Source of the DNA: Secundilactobacillus mixtipabuli
GTDB taxonomy: Bacteria > Bacillota > Bacilli > Lactobacillales > Lactobacillaceae
Assembly: GCF_002217925.1 (NCBI RefSeq)
Contig: NZ_BCMF01000010.1
Location: 38,116 to 102,115 of the forward strand
Reading direction: 5' to 3'
Length of the DNA stretch: 64,000 bases
A program made the translations under genes and the position numbers. The notes under the pieces were generated by a model. The model saw only the letters and a list, made by a program, of their open reading frames with translations. It ran no database searches and had not been told where the DNA came from. Position 1 is the stretch's first letter. Every line of letters starts with the position of its first letter. Positions 56,889 through 64,000 of the stretch are shown here, one piece after another.

Positions 56889-58070
56889 CTACTTACCTGT
56901 ATTGTTCAACTCCAACAACCGTGCCCGCAAAGCATCATCGTAAGCAGTCAGATACAAACCGTACTTCCCCCGCTTGATCAGCACGTTCAAAACGTTAGCA
57001 ATGAACGCCTTGTATTCTTCACGGCTAAATTTGATGTCTTTGCGCTTTTTGAAGACTTCTTTGTGAGAATACTTTTCTGGAATGACAGTCATTGTGTCGG
57101 TTTCTTTGTCATAACCGAATGATGGGCCAATGACCATGCCGACATAGTTTAAATCAAAGCCCTGCAAGGTATAAATGGTTCCAACTTGAGTAATGGAGCC
57201 TTCACGTTTAGCCCATGGCGTCCGTTGCGGATCCCATTCGTCCCATGGCAGGTTAAAGGTATCCATTTCAACGTTATGCCGGCCATCGATTCGTGGGAAA
57301 CCAGACGTTGCGACCATTCGGCTCATGCCATATTCCTTGTTTCGTTCCTTAATTTTTTCGAACATCTCACCAGCTTTATCGAACACTTTGAATTCGAAGT
57401 CACTGTTGTCAGGAAATGGCTTAATCGGCTTTTCTTCAGTCAAATCGTTCATCCATTTAACCTGCTCGTCACTAGCCACCATTCGGTACTGGAAGTTCAT
57501 GTCAAACTGCTTGTAAGGGTGGTTACCGATGGTTTTGAAGAGCAGCTTTTTGTCCCAGTACATCTTTGATTGGAAGACTTGATCAAAATCGTACACGACG
57601 ACCACTACTTTTGCCAGATTCATCAAGTCAGTTAGTTGATTTTGACCGCGGTAATGGGCGTAGGGTTCTGATTTGGAGTAGAGCAAGTGCGCTTCGTCCA
57701 CAAAAATAATGTCATATTTTTCGTGATTCTTTTGAGCGTAGTTAATCAGTGAAGTAGGACGGCGGATGGTGCTGACATTCATATTTGGAATAGCTGAGCC
57801 CATTTCACGGTAGGCCTTGTACAGTTCAGGGTGATTTACTACCAGAGAGGTCTTATAGCGCTTATCGGTCATATACTGGCGTACCAGTTCCATTAAGACG
57901 ACCGACTTACCAGTTCCGGCTGCACCTTCGATGATGGCAACTGAAGATGTCTTGCCGGTGAGTCCCTGTTTAATGTAGCAGTTGATATTAGTAATCACAT
58001 TTTTTTGATCGTCGGATAGATCATCCACAAAAAATTGTGCTTTTAAAACTTTGTTCATTGGTTTGGTCAT
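56889..58070 (-). CDS. DUF2075 P-loop NTPase (helicase-like)
   Basis: 393 aa. Walker A IIEGAAGTGKSVV (about residues 43-55), Walker B DIIFVDEAHLLYS, and a motif-III-like VVVVYDFDQVFQ. Later motifs EGSITQVGTIYTLQGFDLNYVGMVIGPSFG resemble superfamily I helicase motifs V/VI as described for DUF2075/COG3410. The nuclease domain found on some members is absent. Cytoplasmic; role unknown, often scattered near accessory genes. Monocistronic. Confidence 0.88.
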   Translation of the reverse strand: MTKPMNKVLKAQFFVDDLSDDQKNVITNINCYIKQGLTGKTSSVAIIEGAAGTGKSVVLMELVRQYMTDKRYKTSLVVNHPELYKAYREMGSAIPNMNVSTIRRPTSLINYAQKNHEKYDIIFVDEAHLLYSKSEPYAHYRGQNQLTDLMNLAKVVVVVYDFDQVFQSKMYWDKKLLFKTIGNHPYKQFDMNFQYRMVASDEQVKWMNDLTEEKPIKPFPDNSDFEFKVFDKAGEMFEKIKERNKEYGMSRMVATSGFPRIDGRHNVEMDTFNLPWDEWDPQRTPWAKREGSITQVGTIYTLQGFDLNYVGMVIGPSFGYDKETDTMTVIPEKYSHKEVFKKRKDIKFSREEYKAFIANVLNVLIKRGKYGLYLTAYDDALRARLLELNNTGK

Positions 58071-58293
58071 TAGAAAACTCCTAGTTGATTAGTTGTTATT
58101 AGCTTCGTGCGATAAAAAACAATTGCCTTAACATTATACTGCTTAGTCTTGCGGTAATGCCAGTTGGTATTTTGTATTAACTTGGATTCCCCAGAGTGGT
58201 GGATTAGCGGGATAGTATTGATTAAATGAATTGGATTGTCCCCGAGTAATACAATTACAACGTGTAGTTGTTTTATTCAATTATACAAATAAG

Positions 58294-58342
58294 AAAGACG
58301 TATCTCTGACAGGCTAGAGCTTGTTAGGAGATACGTCTTTTT
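58294..58342. terminator. long terminator hairpin
   Basis: AAAGACGTATCTC ... GAGATACGTCTTTTT with additional inner pairing; ends the leftward amidohydrolase-DUF2316 unit. Confidence 0.8.
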
Positions 58343-58359
58343 GTTGATCAAGTTAAAAA

Positions 58360-58375
58360 TGTTTCATGTGAAACA
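58360..58375. other. parS-like site with one consensus change
   Basis: TGTTTCATGTGAAACA differs from the parS consensus at one central base (A-T for C-G). An identical sequence occurs at 62739. Confidence 0.75.
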
Positions 58376-58506
58376 TTATTGCTGGTTAATCCAGATTTAA
58401 AGTATCGGTAACTTACTGTAATGACCAGTTAAGAGGATCAGGGACTTCAGGCGTGGTAGTTATAAAGGCCTTAACAGTGGTTGATAAAGAAACTCAGCAA
58501 GGTGCT

Positions 58507-58818
58507 TTAATTATCCCCAGCCGACATCTTTCGCGCGTCAATCAGATGGCTATTCAGGAACCAGTACTGATGCCAATCACCAACCAAAGCTGTAAAAGGA
58601 ACCGGTTTTTTACCTTGTTCTTCGACCTTTTGAATGAGGTAGTTACGCAAGATCCAAGGATCATTAAGTGAATTCTGGGTAAGTGTAAATAAATGATTCA
58701 ACTTAGTTAGGCTGATGTTGAGATCACCGGCAACTTGTTCCTTCGTTAATCCGCTGAGTTCAAAATTTTGCTGTAATTCGTTCTGGGTGTTTTTAAGTTG
58801 TTGTGGGTTTAAAGTCAT
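58507..58818 (-). CDS. DUF2316 family protein
   Basis: 103 aa, SD AAAGGA. Small helical protein with a helix-turn-helix-like segment (LSGLTKEQVAGDLNISLTKLNHLFTL) and the conserved NDPWILRNYLIQKVEEQGKKPVPFTALVGDWHQYWFL block typical of DUF2316. Function unknown. Seventeen bases downstream of the amidohydrolase gene, so in one operon with it. Confidence 0.85.
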   Translation of the reverse strand: MTLNPQQLKNTQNELQQNFELSGLTKEQVAGDLNISLTKLNHLFTLTQNSLNDPWILRNYLIQKVEEQGKKPVPFTALVGDWHQYWFLNSHLIDARKMSAGDN

Positions 58819-58835
58819 TCTTATCAGGTTCCTTT

Positions 58836-59840
58836 CTAATTCAGATGGAAAATTCGTTCAGCATTACCATGCGTAAAGGCGTCCAGCTGATCGCTCGTTA
58901 AATCAGTATTATCCAAGAAGGTGCGAGTATTCTTAGGCTGCTTATAAGGGTAATCAATCGAGTAAATCAAATGTTCTGGACCCATTTCGGCAAGTAAGAA
59001 GTTGAGTTGCGGCTTGCTCAAAATACCGCTAGGAGTAACGTAGACGTTATTTCGGTAATAGTCTGAGAAGGACTTTTCCAAACCAGCATAAGCATCAATT
59101 TCATCGTCCAATCGTTCCAGGAACATGGGCACGAATTCACCCCAGTGACCGGAAACCAGTTTTAAGTTAGGCAGTTTGTCAAAGATGCCAGAAACAATCA
59201 TGCGCATGACCTGGATACCAACGTCCATGTGCCAGCCAAATCCGGCAGAGGACAGAATTCCGGTCACTACGTCTGACCAGTTTTCATTAGCAAAGTAGTG
59301 CTGCGTCACGTCGGTTGGAATGAACGACGGATGGAAATAGACCGGAACATCTAATTGGCTGGCTGCTTCAAAAATTGGGAAGAAGAACGGGTCATCAAAA
59401 AACTTGCCTTGATAATTTCCCTTGAGTAAGACACCGTTTAAATGCAAGTCGTTAACAGCCCGCTTTAATTCAGTCGCGGCGGCCACTGGTTCACCAACGG
59501 GTAGTACGGCTAAGCCACCAAAACGGGTCGGATTAGTGGCAATCGCTTTAGCTAATTCATTATTAGCCTGTTCACAGAGCTTCACAGCAATCTTAGGGTC
59601 TAAATTCTGCGGTGATGAATTACCGTAAGAAAGGATTTGTTGATCAATTTCGAATTTATCCATAAATTCAATTCGTTGTTTAGTGACGTCATGCATGATT
59701 TCAGGCGTTGGCAACGTGGTCTGTATGTAGTGTCGCATTTCTTTGCTGACGTTTGGCATAGCCGCCTTACCAACGATTTCGTTGATGGCTTGGGTGATTT
59801 TCGCGGATTCAAAATGTTCTTCAACTGTAATGATTTTCAT
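58836..59840 (-). CDS. amidohydrolase-2 family decarboxylase-like enzyme
   Basis: 334 aa, SD AAAGGAG. TIM-barrel metal enzyme of the ACMSD/gamma-resorcylate decarboxylase group: E-x-H-F at the start (VEEHFE), a barrel His in VYFHPSF and in LVSGHWGEFVP, and the catalytic Asp in LIYSIDYPY. Family members decarboxylate hydroxybenzoates or related aromatics without cofactors other than a metal. Forms an operon with DUF2316 and diverges from a TetR regulator, which fits a phenolic-acid response, but this is inference. Confidence 0.85.
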   Translation of the reverse strand: MKIITVEEHFESAKITQAINEIVGKAAMPNVSKEMRHYIQTTLPTPEIMHDVTKQRIEFMDKFEIDQQILSYGNSSPQNLDPKIAVKLCEQANNELAKAIATNPTRFGGLAVLPVGEPVAAATELKRAVNDLHLNGVLLKGNYQGKFFDDPFFFPIFEAASQLDVPVYFHPSFIPTDVTQHYFANENWSDVVTGILSSAGFGWHMDVGIQVMRMIVSGIFDKLPNLKLVSGHWGEFVPMFLERLDDEIDAYAGLEKSFSDYYRNNVYVTPSGILSKPQLNFLLAEMGPEHLIYSIDYPYKQPKNTRTFLDNTDLTSDQLDAFTHGNAERIFHLN

Positions 59841-59931
59841 TGTGCTACTCCTTTATCTTCCAAATCAGGTTTGTACTTTCGCGCTACATTGAGTATTATA
59901 GGGAGCAATAAAGTCGGATGAAAGGAAGATG

Positions 59932-59951
59932 TAAGACATATATGTGTCTTA
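59932..59951. promoter_or_regulatory. palindromic operator between amidohydrolase and TetR
   Basis: TAAGACA-TATATG-TGTCTTA, 16 bp before the TetR ATG; the likely TetR-family binding site. Confidence 0.6.
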
Positions 59952-59966
59952 TGTCGCATAGTAAAA

Positions 59967-60521
59967 ATGGCTAGAGCATTCATCAATCAACCAGTAAAAA
60001 TCGATCAACGAAAGCAACGTTCACATGCCAGGCTATTCAATGCCATAGTGGCGAAGTATCAGGCTGGTACTGATTTTAAGCAAATTGAGATCAAAGAATT
60101 CTGTAAAAGCGCTGGCGTTTCAAGGGCGACCTTCTACAGGCATTATCAAAATATTGCGGATGTGATCGTGGTTCACTTTCTGATCGTTATTTCGGATTTT
60201 GAGAAGCAAATCGATGCTTTACAGCAGCCAAACTTTGAGAATAGTAGTCAGGTGGTTGTGTCTGAAATTGAAAACAACCTGGAACTGATTAAGCTCGTTT
60301 CTTGGAGTGGTACGCAGAAAAAAGTACAGTCGGTGTTAAGTGGAACCGCCCAACAAATTCTGATTTTACGGGACTATCCAATTGCGAAAAGACAGTTTGT
60401 CAGTGAGTTTCTTGGCGGAGCGATTCTGAACTTTGCGCAACAAATTGCTGAAGCACCAGAACCCATTTCACAGGCTGAGGCACTGGACTTATATCGGTTG
60501 TTGATTCCCAATAATTTATGA
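59967..60521 (+). CDS. TetR/AcrR family transcriptional regulator
   Basis: 184 aa. The N-terminal helix-turn-helix is IEIKEFCKSAGVSRATFYRHYQN (about residues 42-64); the C-terminal ligand domain is helical and divergent. Start ATG 59967 has only a weak SD, and the operator palindrome lies just upstream. Probably represses the divergent amidohydrolase-DUF2316 operon and itself. Confidence 0.86.
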   Translation: MARAFINQPVKIDQRKQRSHARLFNAIVAKYQAGTDFKQIEIKEFCKSAGVSRATFYRHYQNIADVIVVHFLIVISDFEKQIDALQQPNFENSSQVVVSEIENNLELIKLVSWSGTQKKVQSVLSGTAQQILILRDYPIAKRQFVSEFLGGAILNFAQQIAEAPEPISQAEALDLYRLLIPNNL

Positions 60522-60547
60522 GATATTAACTGACATTAGCGTCAAAA

Positions 60548-60581
60548 AAAGCGTTAGAGGAAAATTTCCCTCTAACGCTAT
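60548..60581. terminator. terminator between TetR and MarR genes
   Basis: GCGTTAGAGG paired with CCTCTAACGC, with A/T runs on both sides; convergent genes. Confidence 0.88.
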
Positions 60582-60590
60582 TTAGATTAT

Positions 60591-61070
60591 TTACTTTCGA
60601 ATTTGATTCAGCGGCGACTGATCATCTGGTGTAATGATTCCCGCTTTGATCATCAGCCGAATTGCCTCTCGCAAGTGATGAGTCAGGGCAGCTTTCTCGG
60701 TCTCAGATAGGTTTTCAGTATGCGATTGAATCCGGTGAGCAATCAGCTGACTGTGCTCATGAATCACGTTTTTACCATGTTCGGTGCCGTACACGTTAAC
60801 TACCCGACGGTTATCTTCGTTGTGCCGGCGTTCGACCAAGTCACGTTTTTCTAACGTGGCAATCAAGCGGGTGAGTTGTGCCCGGGAAATGCCGGTGGTA
60901 TCAGCAAGCTGACTCATGCTGATACCAAGCCGCGTATAGACGTTCTTTAACGTAATGGCTTGAAGCCGGGTCAGACCGAATTCATCCAGTGTTCGGTTTT
61001 GGGTGATTGCTTGTGTCAAATCGGTAAATAACTGCTCGAGTTCTAATGCGTTGTTAGTGTTGTCTGCCAT
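60591..61070 (-). CDS. MarR family transcriptional regulator
   Basis: 159 aa. Winged-helix domain with MSQLADTTGISRAQLTRLIATLEKRDLVERRHNEDNRRVVNVYGTEHG, including the D-N-R-R wing. Divergent from a SnoaL-like protein and SDR pair, with an inverted repeat between them; likely their repressor. Confidence 0.88.
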   Translation of the reverse strand: MADNTNNALELEQLFTDLTQAITQNRTLDEFGLTRLQAITLKNVYTRLGISMSQLADTTGISRAQLTRLIATLEKRDLVERRHNEDNRRVVNVYGTEHGKNVIHEHSQLIAHRIQSHTENLSETEKAALTHHLREAIRLMIKAGIITPDDQSPLNQIRK

Positions 61071-61124
61071 TTCATCACTTCCTTAGTGAGGTTTTGAGGT
61101 TGGTAATAGTAATTAATTATTAAC

Positions 61125-61142
61125 AATTGACAATTATCAATT
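61125..61142. promoter_or_regulatory. putative MarR operator
   Basis: AATTGA-CAATTA-TCAATT in the divergent intergenic region; a related GTCAATTATAGAC follows at 61164-61176. Confidence 0.5.
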
Positions 61143-61242
61143 ATAAGTATAAAGTAGATTTCTGTCAATTATAGACTATTTGATATTGTAATTGTCGTTA
61201 GTGATGAGAGTTAACGGTTGATCGAAAGGAACGTGGAAAATC

Positions 61243-61827
61243 ATGAATGATTTTGAAACAATTAGCCAACTTGTATTGAAGGAACGGATGTATCGTGGTC
61301 GGCACGTTAAGGAAGCTGCCGATTGTTATTTTCCGGATGCCACTGTGACGACGAGCTGGCAAAGCGGACCGGTTTCAACCTTTTTAGGCAAGCAACCGGC
61401 AGATTTTGCCAATTCATTACCGATCGTCGGCCGTTTTGGCGCACCTATCGTACATCAAAATGGGAGCCGCGCCTACGTTGAACTTTCATCAACCACTAAT
61501 CACTGGCAGATGATCAATGGCGTTGAAGCTGTCATTGAATCTTATATGCGCTTGATCTACCGGGTTGAGAAGCGGAACAATGAATGGAAAATCGTTAATT
61601 TAACTTCAATCGACGAGGCTGATAAAATGCAGCCAGCGATTCCTGGTCAAGATCTCAAGGTTAACCCAGATGACGTTGCTAAATTACGCCGGAGTTACCG
61701 GTTCTTAGCCTATGGCCGTATAAAAGCTGGTGGTGAAATCAGCCAGGACCTCATGGGAACTGACCGAAAAACTGATGAAGATGGGCTTTACCAAAAAACA
61801 GAGAACTGGCTTCATGAAAACGACTAA
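61243..61827 (+). CDS. SnoaL/NTF2-like fold protein
   Basis: 194 aa. An N-terminal ~125-residue cone-like domain (ETISQLVLKERMYRGRHVKEAADCYFPDATVTTSW, then VIESYMRLIYRVEKRNNEWKIVNLTSIDEAD) resembles SnoaL-like polyketide cyclase/NTF2 domains. The rest (from ~130) is not recognised. It is 40 bp upstream of an SDR gene; the pair may act on one substrate under MarR control. Confidence 0.72.
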   Translation: MNDFETISQLVLKERMYRGRHVKEAADCYFPDATVTTSWQSGPVSTFLGKQPADFANSLPIVGRFGAPIVHQNGSRAYVELSSTTNHWQMINGVEAVIESYMRLIYRVEKRNNEWKIVNLTSIDEADKMQPAIPGQDLKVNPDDVAKLRRSYRFLAYGRIKAGGEISQDLMGTDRKTDEDGLYQKTENWLHEND

Positions 61828-61867
61828 TTAAACGAGATTAATCACAGACGATAAGGAGAATCATTTT

Positions 61868-62626
61868 ATGGCAGAAGAAAAAACAATTTTGACACTAATT
61901 ACCGGTGCTGATAAGGGCATTGGTTTTGCTACCGCTCAAGCACTTGGCAAGAAGGGCCAGCATATTTTGATTGGTGCCCGTAACCAAGAACGTGGCGAAA
62001 AAGCGGTTGAACAGCTTAAGGATGACGGGATTAAAGCTGATTTCATTCAACTCGATGTGACTGATAAGGCACAGATCAAGGCTGCAGCGGCTAAAATCAA
62101 GGCTGATTACGGTTATCTCAGCATTCTGATCAATAACGCAGGGATCGCCATGGATCACCATCAGCCTGCCTCAGAACTCAGTACTGATACTATTCGTCAG
62201 GACTTTGACGTGAACTACTTTGGCCTGATCGATGTGACTCAGGCGATGATTCCACTATTAAAAGCAGCTAGTCCAGCTAAAATCATCAACGTTTCCAGTA
62301 ACATGGGCTCCATGGGCTTGGCTAGTGATCCTAGTTCTCGGTTCTATAAGGTTAATTCATTGGGCTACCAGTCATCAAAAGCCTCAGTTAACTTTGCCAC
62401 GATTATTTTCAGTAAAGAGTTAGCGGATGATGGCATTACGGTGAACTCGGTTAACCCAGGCTGGACTGCTACCGGATTTGGTGGCCGTCCAGAGGATGCA
62501 CCTGCTCCAACAGGAATGCAGGACGTTGCTACTGGTGCTGCACAGATCATCAAGATGGCCAGTTTGCCGATGAATGATACCACCACGGGTACCTTTACGG
62601 AAAATGCCGGCACTTTACCTTGGTAA
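61868..62626 (+). CDS. short-chain dehydrogenase/reductase
   Basis: 252 aa, SD AAGGAG. Classical SDR: NADP motif TGADKGIGFATAQALG, NNAG, the catalytic Ser in INVSSNMGS, and Y-x-x-x-K in GYQSSKASV; followed by VNPGWTATG. Resembles plant-type carbonyl reductases of bacteria. Second gene of the SnoaL-SDR operon. Confidence 0.93.
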   Translation: MAEEKTILTLITGADKGIGFATAQALGKKGQHILIGARNQERGEKAVEQLKDDGIKADFIQLDVTDKAQIKAAAAKIKADYGYLSILINNAGIAMDHHQPASELSTDTIRQDFDVNYFGLIDVTQAMIPLLKAASPAKIINVSSNMGSMGLASDPSSRFYKVNSLGYQSSKASVNFATIIFSKELADDGITVNSVNPGWTATGFGGRPEDAPAPTGMQDVATGAAQIIKMASLPMNDTTTGTFTENAGTLPW

Positions 62627-62674
62627 TCAGGTTTAACAAGCGCTCTGGCAAGCCGCAATTTTTTCAATAGAAAT

Positions 62675-62720
62675 CAAAAGGCGTTTCGGATATGAACTTT
62701 CATAGCTGGAACGCTTTTTA
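62675..62720 (+). terminator. terminator after the SDR gene
   Basis: AAAAGGCGTT...GATATGAA pairs with TTCATAGC...AACGCTTTTT, imperfect but long. Confidence 0.7.
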
Positions 62721-62738
62721 TATTTGCAACAGAACAGA

Positions 62739-62754
62739 TGTTTCATGTGAAACA
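62739..62754. other. parS-like site with one consensus change
   Basis: TGTTTCATGTGAAACA, the same variant as at 58360, in the gap before the cation-efflux gene. Confidence 0.75.
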
Positions 62755-62831
62755 TTTTTGCGGAGCCTTTCCAACCGTCATTTACCCTATTTGGCGCTAT
62801 AATTTGAGTGATTATAGGGGAGGTGGACAGC

Positions 62832-63824
62832 GTGAACAATCTCGCACAATATCTAAAACGCGAAGGGGTTCATTTATCAGTCATTGAAGAACAAGAAATC
62901 AAGAAGCTTCAGACGGCACTGAGGTCGTTGTGGGTGAATATTGCCATCTACCTACTGATTACCCTCATTGAATACTGGCTGGCTGCTATTGGCCATTCTC
63001 AAGCACTGCGGGCGGATGCGATGAACAACCTGTCTGGCGTGATCTCCACTCTGTTTCTGATTGTCGGCTTGCACACCGCGACGGACTCAGATGACCACTT
63101 TCTAGTTGGCAAACGGATTCCGTTGCTAAATGGTCGTAACGATGACCGGATGCAGTTGTCGCGGTTTCGGATGGCGACGATCTTTACGCTGGTCACCAGT
63201 TTTATCATTATCTTTATTGCGGGTCAAATTATTTTTCAGGGTGTAAAAACCATGTATACTGCGGGCATCAGTCATCATCCTAATCTTTATTCCGCACTTG
63301 GCGCAGGCATTGCAACGGTGCTCATGGCGGTCGTCTGGTACTTCAATTATCACAACGGTAAGCGGCTCAGTAATGCTGTGCTGTCAGCAGCGGCAAAGGA
63401 TAGCATGGGCGACGTGGCAACTAGTTTTGGCACCCTAGTAACGGTCCTGATGGCTTTCGGATTTAAAACGCCCTGGATTGATAGTACTGTTAGTATCATT
63501 ATTGGTTTCTTCGTTCTCTGGTCGGGGTTAGTGATTTTTCAGGAATGTACCTTGAACTTAGCTGATTACGTGGATCCTGATTTGGAACAGCGGATCAAGT
63601 CCGCCATTATGCAGTTTGATGACGTTCACCAGATCAGGGAATTCAGAAGCCGCTACAACGGTGATGTTTTAATTGTTGAAATGCTGATTATGGTTAATGC
63701 CAAGATGGATGTCTTAACACTTTATGGGCTAACTGAACGGATTGAAAAAATGTTAGAAGAACAGTTTCAGATTTTCGATGTGACGACTCAAGCCGTACCG
63801 GATCCTGATGATGAGCTGGAATGA
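62832..63824 (+). CDS. cation diffusion facilitator family transporter
   Basis: 330 aa from the GTG at 62832 (GGGGAGGTGG 8 bases upstream); a longer in-frame GTG at 62808 precedes the SD. About five or six membrane helices, metal-site residues RADAMNNLSG in helix 2 and AAKDSMGDVATS in helix 5 (D-x-x-x-D type), then a cytoplasmic domain. Exports divalent cations such as Zn, Mn or Fe in exchange for protons; selectivity unknown. A perfect terminator follows. Confidence 0.92.
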   Translation: MNNLAQYLKREGVHLSVIEEQEIKKLQTALRSLWVNIAIYLLITLIEYWLAAIGHSQALRADAMNNLSGVISTLFLIVGLHTATDSDDHFLVGKRIPLLNGRNDDRMQLSRFRMATIFTLVTSFIIIFIAGQIIFQGVKTMYTAGISHHPNLYSALGAGIATVLMAVVWYFNYHNGKRLSNAVLSAAAKDSMGDVATSFGTLVTVLMAFGFKTPWIDSTVSIIIGFFVLWSGLVIFQECTLNLADYVDPDLEQRIKSAIMQFDDVHQIREFRSRYNGDVLIVEMLIMVNAKMDVLTLYGLTERIEKMLEEQFQIFDVTTQAVPDPDDELE

Positions 63825-63840
63825 TGATAGTAGGGGAGAC

Positions 63841-63882
63841 AAAAAAACTAGCGGAAGCTTAATGAGCTTCCGCTAGTTTTTT
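63841..63882. terminator. terminator after the cation transporter
   Basis: AAAAACTAGCGGAAGCTT - AATG - complementary arm and T6; nearly perfect 19-bp stem. Confidence 0.93.
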
Positions 63883-63894
63883 AGGTTCTACAAT

Positions 63895-63937
63895 ATCTGT
63901 TGTTGGTAATAGATTTTATCTATTACTGATAACAGAT
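63895..63937. repeat. 20-bp-arm inverted repeat
   Basis: Arms at 63895-63914 and 63918-63937 (ATCTGTT...GGTAATAGAT against its complement, 3 mismatches, TTT loop), followed by T6. It may be an operator or a second terminator. Confidence 0.6.
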
Positions 63938-63960
63938 TTTTTGTTACACTACTATTTAAT

Positions 63961-63982
63961 AAAAAACGGGCATTCCCGCCCA
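63961..63982 (-). terminator. minus-strand terminator at window end
   Basis: On the minus strand GGGC-GGGAAT-GCCC followed by GT6; it probably ends a leftward gene lying beyond the window. Confidence 0.65.
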
Positions 63983-64000
63983 TTCATTAAAATCAACCAC

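Larger units (their letters stand above)
58071..58506. other. intergenic region with a terminator and parS-like site
   Basis: About 430 bp upstream of the DUF2075 gene and downstream of the DUF2316 gene. No gene is supported. It contains the long hairpin at 58294-58342 and the palindrome at 58360-58375; a 72-codon plus-strand frame from 58453 overlaps the DUF2316 gene and is a shadow. Confidence 0.6.

Noticed and set aside
58453..58671. 72-codon plus-strand frame before the amidohydrolase operon
   Set aside because: Overlaps the DUF2316 gene on the opposite strand and has no SD.

Overview
The window is chromosomal DNA from a low-to-mid GC Gram-positive bacterium of the family Lactobacillaceae. 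This is inferred from the dnaA-dnaN-yaaA-recF-gyrB-gyrA-rpsF-ssb-rpsR origin block, a WalRK-HIJ/HtrA/RlmH block, pyruvate oxidase, aminopeptidase C, an LPQTN-anchored surface protein and a T-box leader. I do not assign a genus. Genes left of about 18.9 kb lie mostly on the minus strand and genes right of it mostly on the plus strand, as expected for bidirectional replication from an origin around dnaA.

Layout. 0-12.7 kb: envelope and metabolic genes (secreted protein, DD-carboxypeptidase, homoserine dehydrogenase, PepC, a Bcr-type exporter, signal peptidase I, pyruvate oxidase, thioesterase). 12.7-18.8 kb (minus): mnmG, mnmE, jag, yidC, rnpA, rpmH. 18.8-20.9 kb: oriC, with DnaA boxes on both sides of dnaA and a DnaA box/GC/DnaA-trio unwinding module before dnaN. 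20.9-29.7 kb: dnaN to rpsR. 29.9-34.3 kb: a leucine-rich-repeat surface protein and a 14-TM exporter. 34.5-38.6 kb: gdpP (interrupted by an in-frame stop), rplI, dnaB. 39.4-46.7 kb: accessory metabolism, including a T-box-controlled reductase/aminotransferase pair and a divergent MarR/acetyltransferase pair. 46.8 kb: tRNA-Lys(CTT). 47.3-55.5 kb: walR, walK, walH, walI, walJ, htrA, rlmH. 55.5-63.8 kb: accessory genes (GrpB family, a broken DUF1835 gene, DUF2075, an amidohydrolase with a divergent TetR, MarR-SnoaL-SDR, a cation diffusion facilitator). No prophage, insertion sequence, rRNA or CRISPR array is visible.

Most notable observations: (1) gdpP, the c-di-AMP phosphodiesterase gene, carries one in-frame TAG, and a DUF1835-type gene carries one in-frame TGA; both look like single G-to-A changes of a Trp codon. 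(2) Three copies of a roughly 130-bp intergenic element with a long hairpin whose stem sequence changes while pairing is kept; two copies sit tail-to-tail between jag and mnmE and one follows dnaB. (3) A second repeat family begins at the stop codons of two unlinked genes. (4) A DnaA-box cluster as dense as oriC lies just upstream of rlmH, about 34 kb from oriC. (5) Three parS-type palindromes lie on the right arm, with no parAB in the window. (6) Two unusual translation starts: a probable AUU start for the DD-carboxypeptidase and a hairpin-spanned Shine-Dalgarno spacing for htrA.
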